Shown here one piece after another: positions 9,761 through 18,816 of a stretch of DNA of 64,000 nucleotides. Source of the DNA: Xanthomonas euroxanthea (lineage in GTDB: Bacteria; Pseudomonadota; Gammaproteobacteria; Xanthomonadales; Xanthomonadaceae); assembly GCF_900476395.1 (NCBI RefSeq), contig NZ_UIHB01000001.1, positions 1,021,385-1,085,384 on the forward strand. Direction: 5' to 3'. The notes under the pieces were generated by a model that did not search any database, was not told the origin of the DNA, and was given only the letters and a program-made list of their open reading frames with translations. Both the position numbers and the translations under genes were made by a program. The stretch's first letter is position 1. Every line of letters begins with the position of its first letter.

Positions 9761-10729
9761 ATGCATTACCGTCGTCTGGGGTCCACCGGGCTGCAGCTGT
9801 CGGCCCTGTCGTTCGGGGCCTGGGTCACCTTCGGCAAGCAGATCGGGCGCAGCGAAGCGCGCAACCTGATTGCCGCCGCCTGGGACAACGGCGTCACTTT
9901 CTTCGACAACGCCGAGGTCTACGCACGCGGCCGCGCCGAAGAGGTGATGGGCGATGTGATCGCCGACCTGCGCCTGCCGCGCGACGGGTACTGCGTGTCG
10001 AGCAAGGTGTTTTTCGGCGCGGTGGACAGCCCGCGCCCGACCCAGCGCGGGCTGTCGCGCAAGCATGTCACCGACGCCTGCCATGCCGCACTCAAGCGCC
10101 TGCGGGTGGACTATCTGGACCTGTACTTCTGCCATCGGCCCGATCCGGACACGCCGATCCGGGAGACCGTGCGCAGCATGGATGCCCTGATCCGCCAGGG
10201 TAAGGTGCTGTACTGGGGCACCTCCGAGTGGAGCGCCGAGCAGGTGCGCGAGGCCATCACCATCGCCGAGCAGGAACACCTGCACGCTCCGTCGATGGAG
10301 CAACCGCAGTACAACCTGCTGCACCGCGACCGGCTGGAGCGCGAATACGCGCCGCTGTGCGAGGGCGGGCTGGGCACCACGATCTGGTCGCCGCTGGCCT
10401 CGGGCCTGCTGACCGGCAAGTACAACGCCGGTGTAGACGCCGATAGCCGCCTCGGCCAACCGGACAATCACTGGCTGCAGGACGAAGTGCTGGGCGCGCC
10501 GGAAGCGCGCCGCCTGGAACGCGCCCGCGCGTTCTGTGCACTGGCCGCCGAGCTGGGCCAGTCGCCCGCACGCCTGGCCATCGCCTGGTGCCTGCGCAAC
10601 CCGCACGTGTCCACGGTGATCCTGGGGGCCAGCCGGGTGGCCCAGCTGGAAGAAAATCTCGGCGCGCTGGACACCTTGACCCAGGTCGATGCCGCCGGCT
10701 GGGCGCAGGTGGAGGCGGTAACGCGCTAA
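9761..10729 (+). CDS. Aldo/keto reductase (Kv-beta-like subfamily)
   Basis: NADPH-dependent aldo/keto reductase, 322 residues, with a TIM-barrel layout. It starts MHYRRLGSTGLQLSALSFGAW. The catalytic aspartate and tyrosine are in FFDNAEVYARGRAEEVMG near residue 50, and the lysine is in VSSKVFF near 83. YLDLYFCHRPDPDTPI near 120 provides the histidine, and cofactor contacts include WSPLASGLLTGKY and VSTVILGASRVAQLEENL. This order and length match the voltage-gated potassium channel beta-subunit-like and YghZ group. The physiological substrate is unknown. GTAGGAG upstream is a good ribosome binding site. Single gene. Confidence 0.9.
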   Translation: MHYRRLGSTGLQLSALSFGAWVTFGKQIGRSEARNLIAAAWDNGVTFFDNAEVYARGRAEEVMGDVIADLRLPRDGYCVSSKVFFGAVDSPRPTQRGLSRKHVTDACHAALKRLRVDYLDLYFCHRPDPDTPIRETVRSMDALIRQGKVLYWGTSEWSAEQVREAITIAEQEHLHAPSMEQPQYNLLHRDRLEREYAPLCEGGLGTTIWSPLASGLLTGKYNAGVDADSRLGQPDNHWLQDEVLGAPEARRLERARAFCALAAELGQSPARLAIAWCLRNPHVSTVILGASRVAQLEENLGALDTLTQVDAAGWAQVEAVTR

Positions 10730-11083
10730 GAGCACGCCACGCACTGGGGGTGGTGCGGCTGCAAGGTTGTGGGCTTTGTCGTGCTAGTCGACCGAGCCGG
10801 CGAGGCTGCGTCCTCCCTGTCGTGCACGCCAGCCAGGTCGCTGTGGCGTCAGGCGCTGGCTGCTTCTCGTTCGGCCAGAAACGCATGCCAGAGCGATGTG
10901 ATCGAGCCGCGATCATCGCGCAGAAGACAGCGCTGGATGGCCTGGCTGGAATATTTCGATAGATTTGGTGAATCGAAAATTTTCAGTCCATGCAAAGATC
11001 GTGTGGCGAAGATGAGAATGGCTCTTGATCATTAAATGAGAATGGTTATTATTTGTCTGGCCAACCGACTGGAGATCCAGATC
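10730..11083. other. Intergenic region ahead of the haem operon
   Basis: About 355 bases without a gene. The first 220 bases hold nothing I can assign. From about 10950 the composition becomes AT-rich, as expected of a promoter, and ends in the Fur-box-like sequences listed next. Confidence 0.6.
11011..11054 (+). promoter_or_regulatory. Tandem Fur-box-like sequences upstream of hemP
   Basis: GATGAGAATGGCTCTTGATC (11011-11030) and AAATGAGAATGGTTATTATT (11034-11053) both carry GAGAATGG-type half-sites. The second, read on the other strand, gives AATAATAACCATTCTCATT, close to the classic Fur box. It lies 30 bases before the hemP start, so iron repression by Fur is likely. Inferred from motif only. 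Confidence 0.7.
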
Positions 11084-11281
11084 ATGACCGCTCATCCCGT
11101 GCTGCTCCGCTCCGAACCGGTCAACCTGCGCGACCGCGCTGCACCGCGTGTCGTCCCAGCAGAAGACCTCATCAGCAGCGAGGCGCTGCTCAAGGGCCGT
11201 CGCGAAGTGCTGATCCAGCATGGCGACCGCGTCTATCGCCTGCGCCATACCAGCAACGACAAGCTCATCCTGACCAAGTAA
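11084..11281 (+). CDS. hemP: Haem uptake protein HemP
   Basis: A 65-residue HemP-family protein, MTAHPVLLRSEPVNLRD... ending LRHTSNDKLILTK. The signature is the C-terminal RREVLIQHGDRVYRLRHTSNDKLILTK segment. HemP proteins are small cytosolic factors encoded beside haem receptors; in related bacteria HemP/HmuP is needed for full receptor expression. I start at the ATG at 11084; an in-frame ATG at 11036 lies inside the Fur-like box and would be upstream of any plausible transcription start. It is the first gene of a haem operon, 152 bases before the receptor. Confidence 0.88.
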   Translation: MTAHPVLLRSEPVNLRDRAAPRVVPAEDLISSEALLKGRREVLIQHGDRVYRLRHTSNDKLILTK

Positions 11282-11433
11282 GCGCCTTGCTCCGATCCGC
11301 GCCTTGCGCAGGGTCGGACCGTCTGTCGCGGGCGTTGCCGCCGCCGTCCGCGCACCCCACGCTGTTCCCCGGCGGCCGGCCGCGGCCTTGTCTGCAGCAC
11401 ACGCTGCCGGGAACGTCCTTTCAAGGGTTCCCG

Positions 11434-13665
11434 ATGAGTCGCCTGCATCCGCTGGTGGTCGCGCTATCGCTTGCGCTGCCTGCCGTTTCGTCGTGTGCCC
11501 ACGCTGCCGACCTCGCTGCCGCGGATGACGGCGCGCGCGAGGTCCACGACTTCGGCCGGTTGCAGGTCACCGCCACCCGTACCCAGCGCGCCCTGGTCGA
11601 TGTGCCGAGCACGGTGGATGTGATCGACCGCGAGCAGCTGGACAACCAACTGGCGCGCGAGCTCAAGGATCTGTTCCGCTACACGCCGGGCGTGTCGGTC
11701 ACCAGCACCAGCGGCCGCTTCAGCGGCGCCAACGGCATCCGCATCCGCGGGCTGGACGGCAACCGCGTGGCGATCCTGGTCGACAACGTGCCGGTGTCGG
11801 ACACCTTCAGTTTCGGCAGCTACCTCAACGCCAACCGCAACTTTGTCGATCTGGAAACGCTCAAGCGCGTCGAAGTGGTGCGCGGGCCGGCCAGCTCCCT
11901 GTACGGCTCCGACGCCCTGGGCGGCGTGGTGGCCTTCGTCACCAAGGACCCCTCCGATTACCTGCGCGCCGACAGGCACAGCTATGTCGGCCTGAAGTTC
12001 GGCTATGAAGGCGACTGGAACGGCCTGTTCGCCGGTGCCACCGGTGCGTTCGGCGGCGAACGCTGGAGCGGGATGGTGGCGGTGAGCCATCGCCAGGGCC
12101 AGGAAGCACAGAACCAGGGCGACAACCGCAGCCGCGATTTCAGCCGTACCGCGGCCAACCCGCAGCGCATCGATGGCCGCAGCGTGCTGGCCAAGCTGGT
12201 GTATGCACCCAGCGCGCAGCAGCGCTTCAAGCTCACCGTGGAAGGCAACGAAGACTACGGCAGCATCGAGGCATTGACCGGCATCGACCCGCGCGTGACC
12301 ACCCCATCGTTGCGCATCCTGTCGCAGGACGGACGCGACCATCAGACCCGTGCGCGCGTTTCGCTGCGTCACGAATTGGATGCACTGGATTGGGCGCTGG
12401 CCGACGACCTGCAGTGGCAGCTGTATCGCCAGGACAGCGAGAGCCTGCAGCGCACCGACGAGTTGCGTGGCAACAACACCCGCCGGCATAACGAACACAA
12501 CTTCGATCAGCGCGTGTACGGCCTGCTGGTCAACGCACACAAGGCCATCGACACCGGCACGCTCAGTCATGCCATCACCTATGGCCTGGACGGTACCTGG
12601 ACCGACACCCGCGCCAAGCGCGATGGCTACTCGGTCAATCTGGCCAATGGCGCCATCACCAATCGCGTGGGGCAGGATGTGTTTCCGGTGCGCGACTTCC
12701 CCAAGAGCCAGACCACCAAGCTCGGGTTGTATGCGCAGGACGAGATCGGCCTGTTCGATGGCAAGCTGTCGCTGACGCCGGGCGTGCGCGTGGATTATTT
12801 CCGGCTGTCGCCGCAGGTGGACGACATCTTCCGCGAAGACAATCCCGGCGTTGCCGCCGAGACCATCGACCAGACCCAGGTCTCTCCCAAGTTCGGTGCA
12901 CTGTGGCGGTTTTCGGACGCCTGGTCGGCCTATGCCAATTACGCGCACGGCTTCCGCGCACCGCCGTACAACGACGTCAATATCGGCTTCACCAACCTGC
13001 AGGCGCGCTACACCGCCATCGCCAATCCGGACCTGAAATCGGAAACCAGCCGCGGTGGCGAGCTGGGGCTGCGCTTCAATGATGCCATCGGCTATCTGGG
13101 CGTCAGCGTGTACTACACCGACTACCGCAACTTCATCGAATCCTATGCGCCGGCCGGCTTCAACGCCGACGGGCTGATGCTGTTCCAGTCGCGCAACGTG
13201 GACGATGTGGTGATCAAGGGCGCCGAAGCGCGCGGCGGAATCGATCTGGGCGCCCTGGCCGGTTGGCAGGGCTGGTCGCTCAACAGCGCCGTGGCGTATT
13301 CGGAAGGCGACAACCTCACCGACGGCACCCCGCTCAACTCGGTCGACCCGCTGCGCGGCACGCTCGGCGTGGCCTTCGACAGCGATGGCTGGGGCGCGGA
13401 GCTGATCGGCACCTTCGTCGCACGCAAGCGTCGCCCACAGCTGGACAGCTATTACACCCCGGCCGGCTACGCCACGCTGGACCTGATGGGGCATTGGGAG
13501 TTCGCACCCGGTGCCAAGGTCACCGCCGGCATCTTCAATCTCGCCGACCGCCGCTACGTGGACTGGAACGCACTGCCCAACGGCACGCTGGCCAGCAGCA
13601 CGGTGCTCGACCGCTTCACCGGCGCCGGGCGTACTGCCTCGGTCAGCCTGGCAGTGAGCTGGTAG
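11434..13665 (+). CDS. TonB-dependent haem receptor
   Basis: An outer-membrane receptor of 743 residues. It has a signal peptide (MSRLHPLVVALSLALPAVSSCAHA), a TonB-box-like FGRLQVTATRT segment near residue 48, a plug domain with GIRIRGLDGNRVAILVDNV and RGPASSLYGSDALGGVVAF, and a beta-barrel. The barrel carries FRAPPYNDV and NPDLKSETSRGGELGLR motifs, as in haemin receptors, and ends with an aromatic C-terminus (VSLAVSW). FRAP and NPDL are established motifs of haem/haemoglobin receptors. It follows hemP and is followed within 5 bases by the next gene, so the operon is tightly packed. Iron control is implied by the upstream Fur-like boxes. Confidence 0.93.
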   Translation: MSRLHPLVVALSLALPAVSSCAHAADLAAADDGAREVHDFGRLQVTATRTQRALVDVPSTVDVIDREQLDNQLARELKDLFRYTPGVSVTSTSGRFSGANGIRIRGLDGNRVAILVDNVPVSDTFSFGSYLNANRNFVDLETLKRVEVVRGPASSLYGSDALGGVVAFVTKDPSDYLRADRHSYVGLKFGYEGDWNGLFAGATGAFGGERWSGMVAVSHRQGQEAQNQGDNRSRDFSRTAANPQRIDGRSVLAKLVYAPSAQQRFKLTVEGNEDYGSIEALTGIDPRVTTPSLRILSQDGRDHQTRARVSLRHELDALDWALADDLQWQLYRQDSESLQRTDELRGNNTRRHNEHNFDQRVYGLLVNAHKAIDTGTLSHAITYGLDGTWTDTRAKRDGYSVNLANGAITNRVGQDVFPVRDFPKSQTTKLGLYAQDEIGLFDGKLSLTPGVRVDYFRLSPQVDDIFREDNPGVAAETIDQTQVSPKFGALWRFSDAWSAYANYAHGFRAPPYNDVNIGFTNLQARYTAIANPDLKSETSRGGELGLRFNDAIGYLGVSVYYTDYRNFIESYAPAGFNADGLMLFQSRNVDDVVIKGAEARGGIDLGALAGWQGWSLNSAVAYSEGDNLTDGTPLNSVDPLRGTLGVAFDSDGWGAELIGTFVARKRRPQLDSYYTPAGYATLDLMGHWEFAPGAKVTAGIFNLADRRYVDWNALPNGTLASSTVLDRFTGAGRTASVSLAVSW

Positions 13666-13670
13666 CGGCC

Positions 13671-14303
13671 ATGCCCATCGCCCGCCCGCTGCCGTCGTTG
13701 TCGCATGCACGTGCCACCCGCGCTGCGTTGCCGCGGCCGCAGCAGCTGGCCGCGCTGGGCACGGTGCTGTGTCTGTATCGGCCTGCCTTGGGCAACGAAC
13801 TGGACGGCTGGCAGCACGCGGTGGATGCGGCGGCGTGCCGGCAGGTCGACAGCGATGGCGTGCGCGAAAGCATCTGGTTCTTCGATGCCGAAGGGCAGTG
13901 CTGCTGGCGGATCTGCCTGTTGCCTGACAGCGACTTCCTGGTCTGGGATCGCCTGGTCTCGCGCCTGCCGCCGCTGCCGGTGGAAACCCATGAGCTGGGC
14001 GTCGGGGAGCGGCTGTGGCGTCGCCTGGCCGGACGCATGCGGGGGCAGGCGTGGCGATTGAGCGCGCTGCAGCTGCAGACCGCCGCCACCGGCGAGCAAC
14101 CGTTTGTCGCCAGCCTGGCGAGCGTGTCGGCGCTGGGCGCCGAGGTTGCCGCACGCCTGGCACGCGAGGAGGGCATCGACGGACGCGTGGCGGTGGACGA
14201 TTGCTGCTGCGCACGCGCTGCCGCCTTGCGCACGGCCCCCGCCACATCCGCCAACACCAACCCATCCGACATGACGACGGCGCTGGTGCGCCTGCGCCGC
14301 TGA
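13671..14303 (+). CDS. Haem-operon protein of unknown biochemistry
   Basis: A 210-residue protein starting MPIARPLPSLSHARATRAALPR, 5 bases after the receptor stop. It has no signal peptide or membrane segment. The middle, ESIWFFDAEGQCCWRICLLP, has a beta-strand pattern reminiscent of the haem-binding HemS/ChuX/HutX fold, and similar proteins in xanthomonads carry the label hemin transport protein. A CCC cluster near residue 182 is unusual. Its placement between a haem receptor and a DUF6607 gene supports a role in handling haem in the cytosol. That role is inference from context. Confidence 0.6.
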   Translation: MPIARPLPSLSHARATRAALPRPQQLAALGTVLCLYRPALGNELDGWQHAVDAAACRQVDSDGVRESIWFFDAEGQCCWRICLLPDSDFLVWDRLVSRLPPLPVETHELGVGERLWRRLAGRMRGQAWRLSALQLQTAATGEQPFVASLASVSALGAEVAARLAREEGIDGRVAVDDCCCARAAALRTAPATSANTNPSDMTTALVRLRR

Positions 14304-14331
14304 CGGTCTCCAACACTCCCGAGAGTTCCGA

Positions 14332-15255
14332 ATGAGCCGACTGTTTCCCCGTTGCATCGCAGTGACGCTGAGCCTTTTGCCGTTGATCGCCGCCGCCGAC
14401 GTCCAGCGCGACCGCCAGAGCATCCTGGCGATGCAGGGCGAATACGCGGTGGACTTTGCCTTCGACGAAACGGTGCTGCTCAAGCCCGGCTACGAGCGTG
14501 CGTCGGCCATGCGCAGCGGCGCCAGCGAAGTGGTGATCGTGGTGGAGGATTCACCGCGCAAGCTGGTGCTGCAGCATTTGCTGGTGGATGAAAAAAGCAA
14601 GCATGTGACCAAGCACTGGCGGCAGGACTGGATCTACGAAGCGCCGCAGCGGTTCGAGTTCAGCGCCGATCAGACCTGGATGGTGCATGCGCTGCCGCCG
14701 GCAGTGACCACCGGCGCCTGGACCCAGTGCGTCTACGAGGTCAGCGACGCGCCGCGCTATTGCGGCACCGGTCGCTGGGACTATGCCGACGGCCATCCCA
14801 CCTGGACCAGCGATCTGAGCTGGCGCCCGTTGCCGCGCCGCGAGTACACCAAGCGCAGCGACTACAACGCGCTCGCGGTGATCAATCGCCATACCCTCAC
14901 GCCCAACGGCTGGACCCACGAACAGTTCAACACCAAGGTGCTGCGCAAGCCCGACGGCAGCCAGGAGGCGATCGCGCGCGAGTTCGGCTTCAACGATTAC
15001 CGCAAGACCACCGAGGTCGACTTCGCCCCGGCCTATGCGTACTGGAAGGGCACCCAGGGCTACTGGGCCAAGGTGCGCACGCGCTGGGCCAGGTTCCTTG
15101 ACACGCCGCCAGGCGTGCATCTGAAGACCAAGCCGGACGGCATGGCGATGATCATGCCGATGTTCCAGCAGGCCGAGGCGGTGCAGGACGGCAAGCGGGT
15201 CAAGGACGCGCAGCTGGACGCGGTGTTCGCGCAGTGGGTCGAGCCCGCGAACTAG
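14332..15255 (+). CDS. DUF6607-family secreted protein
   Basis: A 307-residue protein with a cleavable signal peptide (MSRLFPRCIAVTLSLLPLIAAADV). It matches the DUF6607 pattern: MQGEYAVDFAFDETV near residue 35, KHWRQDWIYEAP near 95, WTQCVYEVSDAPRYCGTGRW near 128, and TLTPNGWTHEQFN near 188. The family is often found beside haem or TonB receptor genes and has no known activity. Last gene of the haem operon, 28 bases after the previous stop. Probably periplasmic. Confidence 0.75.
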   Translation: MSRLFPRCIAVTLSLLPLIAAADVQRDRQSILAMQGEYAVDFAFDETVLLKPGYERASAMRSGASEVVIVVEDSPRKLVLQHLLVDEKSKHVTKHWRQDWIYEAPQRFEFSADQTWMVHALPPAVTTGAWTQCVYEVSDAPRYCGTGRWDYADGHPTWTSDLSWRPLPRREYTKRSDYNALAVINRHTLTPNGWTHEQFNTKVLRKPDGSQEAIAREFGFNDYRKTTEVDFAPAYAYWKGTQGYWAKVRTRWARFLDTPPGVHLKTKPDGMAMIMPMFQQAEAVQDGKRVKDAQLDAVFAQWVEPAN

Positions 15256-15266
15256 CCACCTCGGTT

Positions 15267-15400
15267 GTAGGAGCGCACCAGGGCGCGACGTGGCATTCCC
15301 GACACGCCCGACATGTCCCAACATGCCCATCGTGCCCGACACGCCCATCACGCCGCGCCCCGGGACGCTGCTGCGAGGTCGCGCCCTGGTGCGCTCCTAC
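15267..15400. repeat. REP-type inverted pair (REPIN) between convergent genes
   Basis: GTAGGAGCGCACCAGGGCGCGA at 15267-15288 is repeated as its exact reverse complement, TCGCGCCCTGGTGCGCTCCTAC, at 15379-15400. That is a perfect 22-bp inverted repeat around a 90-base spacer rich in GACACGCCC-like units. It has the form of a REP doublet. It lies between convergent genes and could stop transcription from both sides. Confidence 0.85.
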
Positions 15401-15421
15401 CGGCGAGACGGCGCTTGGTCG

Positions 15422-15775
15422 TTATTCCTTGAACATCAAAAACGCCGCGACCAGGATCAAGCCGAACGCGGCCCAGTGATTCCACTTCAACGACTGGCCC
15501 AGGTAGAACGTGGAGAAGCCCGCGAACACCAGCAGCGTGATCACCTCCTGCATGCCCTTGAGCTGCGGCGCCGAATACACCGCGCTGCCCAGCCGGTTGC
15601 CCGGCACCTGCAGGCAGTATTCGAAGAACGCAATGCCCCAGCTGACCAGGATGGCGATCATCAGCGGCGTGCTCTTGTACTTCAGGTGCCCGTACCAGGC
15701 GAAGGTCATGAACACATTGCTGGCGATCAGCAACAGCACCGGATACAGATAGGCAGTGAAAGGAGCGGTAGGCAT
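15422..15775 (-). CDS. DUF486 (DMT-type) small membrane protein
   Basis: A 117-residue protein with four predicted membrane segments: PVLLLIASNVFMTFAWYGHL, IAILVSWGIAFFEYCL, VITLLVFAGFSTFYLG and WAAFGLILVAAFLMF. Conserved DUF486 residues include KYKSTPLMIAI and QVPGNRLG. The family is a short relative of drug/metabolite transporters and its substrate is unknown. I use the ATG at 15773-15775 (MPTAPFTAYLYP); 11 upstream in-frame residues lack support. It is a single gene facing the haem operon. Confidence 0.85.
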   Translation of the reverse strand: MPTAPFTAYLYPVLLLIASNVFMTFAWYGHLKYKSTPLMIAILVSWGIAFFEYCLQVPGNRLGSAVYSAPQLKGMQEVITLLVFAGFSTFYLGQSLKWNHWAAFGLILVAAFLMFKE

Positions 15776-15961
15776 GACGGCAGGCGGCAGGAAAGGGGCC
15801 GGCAGCATAAGCCAGGCCCGTTAAGCGCACGCGACCGTGCCGATGAGCCCGGCACGCGGGCTCAGGCCGTTGGTGGCCGGCGCGGCACGTTCATCTGCAG
15901 CGTGGCCAGGCAAAGCGCCTGCCCACGCATCGCGGCGCCCGGGGCTCCCGCGGTCATCCCG

Positions 15962-16846
15962 CTAGCGCTGCATGCCCCAGCGGCGCACGGTCAGCCGCTC
16001 GATGGCCTGAAACACCACACCTTCCACCAGCAGGCCCAGCACGATCACCATCGCCAGGCCAGCGAACACCCGGTCGGTATACAGCTCGTTGCGGTTCTGG
16101 AAGATGTACCACCCCAGGCCACCCTGGCCGGAGGTGGCGCCGAACACCAGTTCGGCCGCGATGAGGGTGCGCCAGGCGAAGGCCCAGCCGATCTTCAGCC
16201 CGGACAGGATCGCCGGCAGCGCGGCGGGAATCAGCAGTTGCGCCACGTAGCGCGGCCCGCGCAGCCCGTAATTGCGCCCGGCCATGCGCAGGGTTTCCGG
16301 CACCGCCTGGAAGCCGGCGTAGGTGGTGAGCGCCAGCGGCCACAGCACCGAATGCACCAGCACGAACACCAGGCTGCCGGTGCCCAGGCCGAACCACAGC
16401 AGGGCCAGCGGCAGCAGCGCGATGGCCGGCAGCGGATTGAACATGGCTGTCAGCGTGCCGAGCACGTCGCGGCCCCAGCGCGTGGAGGCGGCCAGCGCGG
16501 TCAGCACGAAGGCCAGCACCACGCCCAGCGCGTAGCCCTGCGCCAGCACGCGCAGCGAGGCGCCTACGCGGCGCAACAACTCGCCCGACAGCAGCCCGTC
16601 GTAGAACGCGCGTGTGGTCTGCAGCGCGCTGGGCAGCATCAGATCGTCGCCAACCACGCGTGCGGCGATCTCCCACACCGCGATCAGCACCACCAGCACC
16701 AGCGCCTTGCGCAGCCACGGTGGTGCCTGCCAGCGCGTCGGCGCAGCGGCTGCAACCAATGCGGGATCCAGCGGCTGCAGGGCCACTTCGTACTCGGCCC
16801 GCACCGGTGGCAATGGCGGCAGCGCGGTGGCGTTGCCGCCGCTCAT
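15962..16846 (-). CDS. Sulfonate/taurine-type ABC transporter permease
   Basis: An inner-membrane permease of 294 residues with about six hydrophobic segments. The cytosolic EAA loop, AGFQAVPETLRMAGRNYGLRG near residue 190, couples to the ATPase. The length and layout match TauC/SsuC. It is the third gene of a substrate-binding/ATPase/permease set and overlaps the ATPase gene by the ATGA junction at 16843-16846. Confidence 0.88.
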   Translation of the reverse strand: MSGGNATALPPLPPVRAEYEVALQPLDPALVAAAAPTRWQAPPWLRKALVLVVLIAVWEIAARVVGDDLMLPSALQTTRAFYDGLLSGELLRRVGASLRVLAQGYALGVVLAFVLTALAASTRWGRDVLGTLTAMFNPLPAIALLPLALLWFGLGTGSLVFVLVHSVLWPLALTTYAGFQAVPETLRMAGRNYGLRGPRYVAQLLIPAALPAILSGLKIGWAFAWRTLIAAELVFGATSGQGGLGWYIFQNRNELYTDRVFAGLAMVIVLGLLVEGVVFQAIERLTVRRWGMQR

Positions 16847-17682
16847 GGCAGCACCTCGCGCTGGCGCTCGGCAGGGCGACGCAATGGCGCCACCTTGGCA
16901 TCGTCCAGGGTGTCGTCGGGCAGGTCGAACAGTAGCCGATGGATCCGCTGCGCGGTCTGCTGGAACGCCACGCTGCCGGCGCTGTGCGGGCCGAACGCAT
17001 GCGCGTTGAGCTCGGCACGTACCTGGCCCGGATGTGGCGACAACAACAGCACGCGGTTACCAACCACCAACGCCTCCTCGATCGAATGGGTGACGAACAA
17101 CAGGGTGAAGCGCGATTGCTCCCACAGCTCCAGCACCTGCTCCTGCATGCGCGAACGCGTCAACGCATCGAGCGCGGCGAATGGCTCGTCCATCAACAAC
17201 ACGCGCGGCCGCATCGCCAACGCGCGCGCAATCGCCACGCGTTGCTTCATGCCGCCGGACAAGGTGTGCGGATACGCCTGCGCAAACGCGCTCAGCCCGA
17301 CCTGCGCCAGGCTGTCGTCGGCACGTTCGCGCGCTTCGGCACGCGACAGCTTGCGGGCGGCACGCAGGCCGAACACCACGTTCTCGCGCACGGTCTTCCA
17401 GGGCGCCAGCTGGTCGAATTCCTGGAACACCACCACCCGGTCCGGTCCGGGTCCGGTGACCGCGTTGCCATCCAGGCGGATCTGCCCCTCGCGCGGGGTG
17501 ACGAAGCCGGCCACCGCCTTGAGCAAGGTGGATTTGCCGCAACCCGACGGCCCCAGCAGCACGAAGCGATCGGCCTCATGTACGTCGAAACGCACGCGGT
17601 GGGTGGCACGCACCACGCGCTGCGCGGAGGCGTATTCCAGGCTGACGTGGTCGACCTGCAGCAATGGTGTGGGCGTGGCCAT
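16843..17682 (-). CDS. Sulfonate/taurine-type ABC transporter ATP-binding protein
   Basis: An ABC ATPase of 279 residues. Walker A is GPSGCGKST near residue 44, the Q-loop is VVFQEFDQLAPW near 88, the signature is LSGGMKQRVAIARAL near 145, Walker B is VLLMDEPFAALD near 165, and the H-loop is FVTHSIEEA near 200. LAPWKTVRENV after the Q-loop is typical of the NitT/TauT family (TauB/SsuB). It starts 3 bases after the binding-protein stop codon. The C-terminal extension, with LPDDTLDDAKVAPLRRP, is longer than the usual ATPase core. Confidence 0.9.
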   Translation of the reverse strand: MATPTPLLQVDHVSLEYASAQRVVRATHRVRFDVHEADRFVLLGPSGCGKSTLLKAVAGFVTPREGQIRLDGNAVTGPGPDRVVVFQEFDQLAPWKTVRENVVFGLRAARKLSRAEARERADDSLAQVGLSAFAQAYPHTLSGGMKQRVAIARALAMRPRVLLMDEPFAALDALTRSRMQEQVLELWEQSRFTLLFVTHSIEEALVVGNRVLLLSPHPGQVRAELNAHAFGPHSAGSVAFQQTAQRIHRLLFDLPDDTLDDAKVAPLRRPAERQREVLP

Positions 17683-17685
17683 CGC

Positions 17686-18732
17686 TCAGCTCCCGCCCGC
17701 GATCAGCGGATCGTCGAAGAAATAGTCGCCCAGCTTGCTGGGGACCTGCTTGATCGCGCCGCTGTGCTGCATGAACTTGCCCAGTCCCAGCGTGTTCTGC
17801 GGCACCACGGTGAACTGTACCTTCGGGTCCTTGAGGATCTGCAGCACCAGCGCGCGATCGATGCTCGAGCCATTGCGACGCAGGAAGATATCCGCCGCCT
17901 GCTCCGGATGGGCGGTGACAAAGCGCGCAGCCTGATCCAGCGCCGCGACGAAGGCACGGTAGGTCTTGGGATTGCCGCGGCGGAATTTCTCGGTGGCATA
18001 CAGCACGGTGGCCGACGAGGGGCCGCCTTCGATCTCGTAGGAGCTGGTCACGATGTGCGCGGCCGGATTGCGCGCCAGCTCCTGCTCCTGGAATGGCGGG
18101 CTGGCGAAGTGGGCGGTGATCTCGGTGCGGCCGCGGATGATCGCTGCGGCCGCGTCCGGATGCGGCAAGGCGACCTGCAGCGGGTCCAGCTGGTGGGTGC
18201 CCTTGTCGCCCCAGCGCTGTTGCGAGGCATGCTGCAGGAAGCGCGACTGCACCGACACGCCGGTGGCCGGCACCGCAATGCGGTCCTGCGGGGTGAAATC
18301 GCCGATGGACCTGATGCGCGGATTGTTGCTGATCAGGTAGTACGGAAAGTTGCCCAGCGATGCCACGCCGCGCACGTTCTGGCGGCCATGGGTGCGGTCC
18401 CAGATGGTGAACAACGGCCCGACGCCGGCACCGGCGATATCGATCGAACCGGTCAGCAGGGCGTCGTTGACGGCCGCGCCACCGGACAGCTGCAGGAACT
18501 GCACGTCGATGTCCACGCCGGCCGCCTTGCCCTGCTGTTCGATCAGCTTCTGATCCTGCGCCACGTCCAGCAGCAGGTAGACGATGCCGAACTGCTTGGC
18601 GATGCGCAGCTTTCCTTCGGCCTGTGCCTGTGCGGTGTGCAGTAACGGCAGTGCGGCCAGGAGCAGCAGCGCAATACGCCGGGAAACGCGTCGGCGCTGC
18701 GGACGCGCGTGAGAGGTGACGGTCAAACGCAT
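17686..18732 (-). CDS. NitT/TauT-type periplasmic substrate-binding protein
   Basis: A 348-residue periplasmic binding protein. I start at the ATG at 18730-18732 (MRLTVTSHARPQRRRVSRR); an extra 14 codons upstream are possible. An arginine-rich leader is followed by a hydrophobic core and cleavage near AQAQAEG. The mature part has LRIAKQFGIVYLLLDVAQDQKLIEQQG, typical of aliphatic sulfonate or taurine binders (SsuA/TauA). The ligand, such as taurine, another alkylsulfonate or a nitrate-like compound, is not certain. It is cotranscribed with tauD and the ABC genes. Confidence 0.87.
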   Translation of the reverse strand: MRLTVTSHARPQRRRVSRRIALLLLAALPLLHTAQAQAEGKLRIAKQFGIVYLLLDVAQDQKLIEQQGKAAGVDIDVQFLQLSGGAAVNDALLTGSIDIAGAGVGPLFTIWDRTHGRQNVRGVASLGNFPYYLISNNPRIRSIGDFTPQDRIAVPATGVSVQSRFLQHASQQRWGDKGTHQLDPLQVALPHPDAAAAIIRGRTEITAHFASPPFQEQELARNPAAHIVTSSYEIEGGPSSATVLYATEKFRRGNPKTYRAFVAALDQAARFVTAHPEQAADIFLRRNGSSIDRALVLQILKDPKVQFTVVPQNTLGLGKFMQHSGAIKQVPSKLGDYFFDDPLIAGGS

Positions 18733-18816
18733 GCGGCGCTCCAGTCGGGAGGGGGAGGGGATGGCGCGTTTCACAGCGCATCACGCGCTGTAAACCGTGC
18801 GGGAGGCGGCACCTTG

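Noticed and set aside
11464..14316. A 950-residue open frame antisense to the haem receptor
   Set aside because: Composition is typical of a shadow frame in high-GC DNA, with no domain pattern, while the plus strand encodes a complete TonB receptor.
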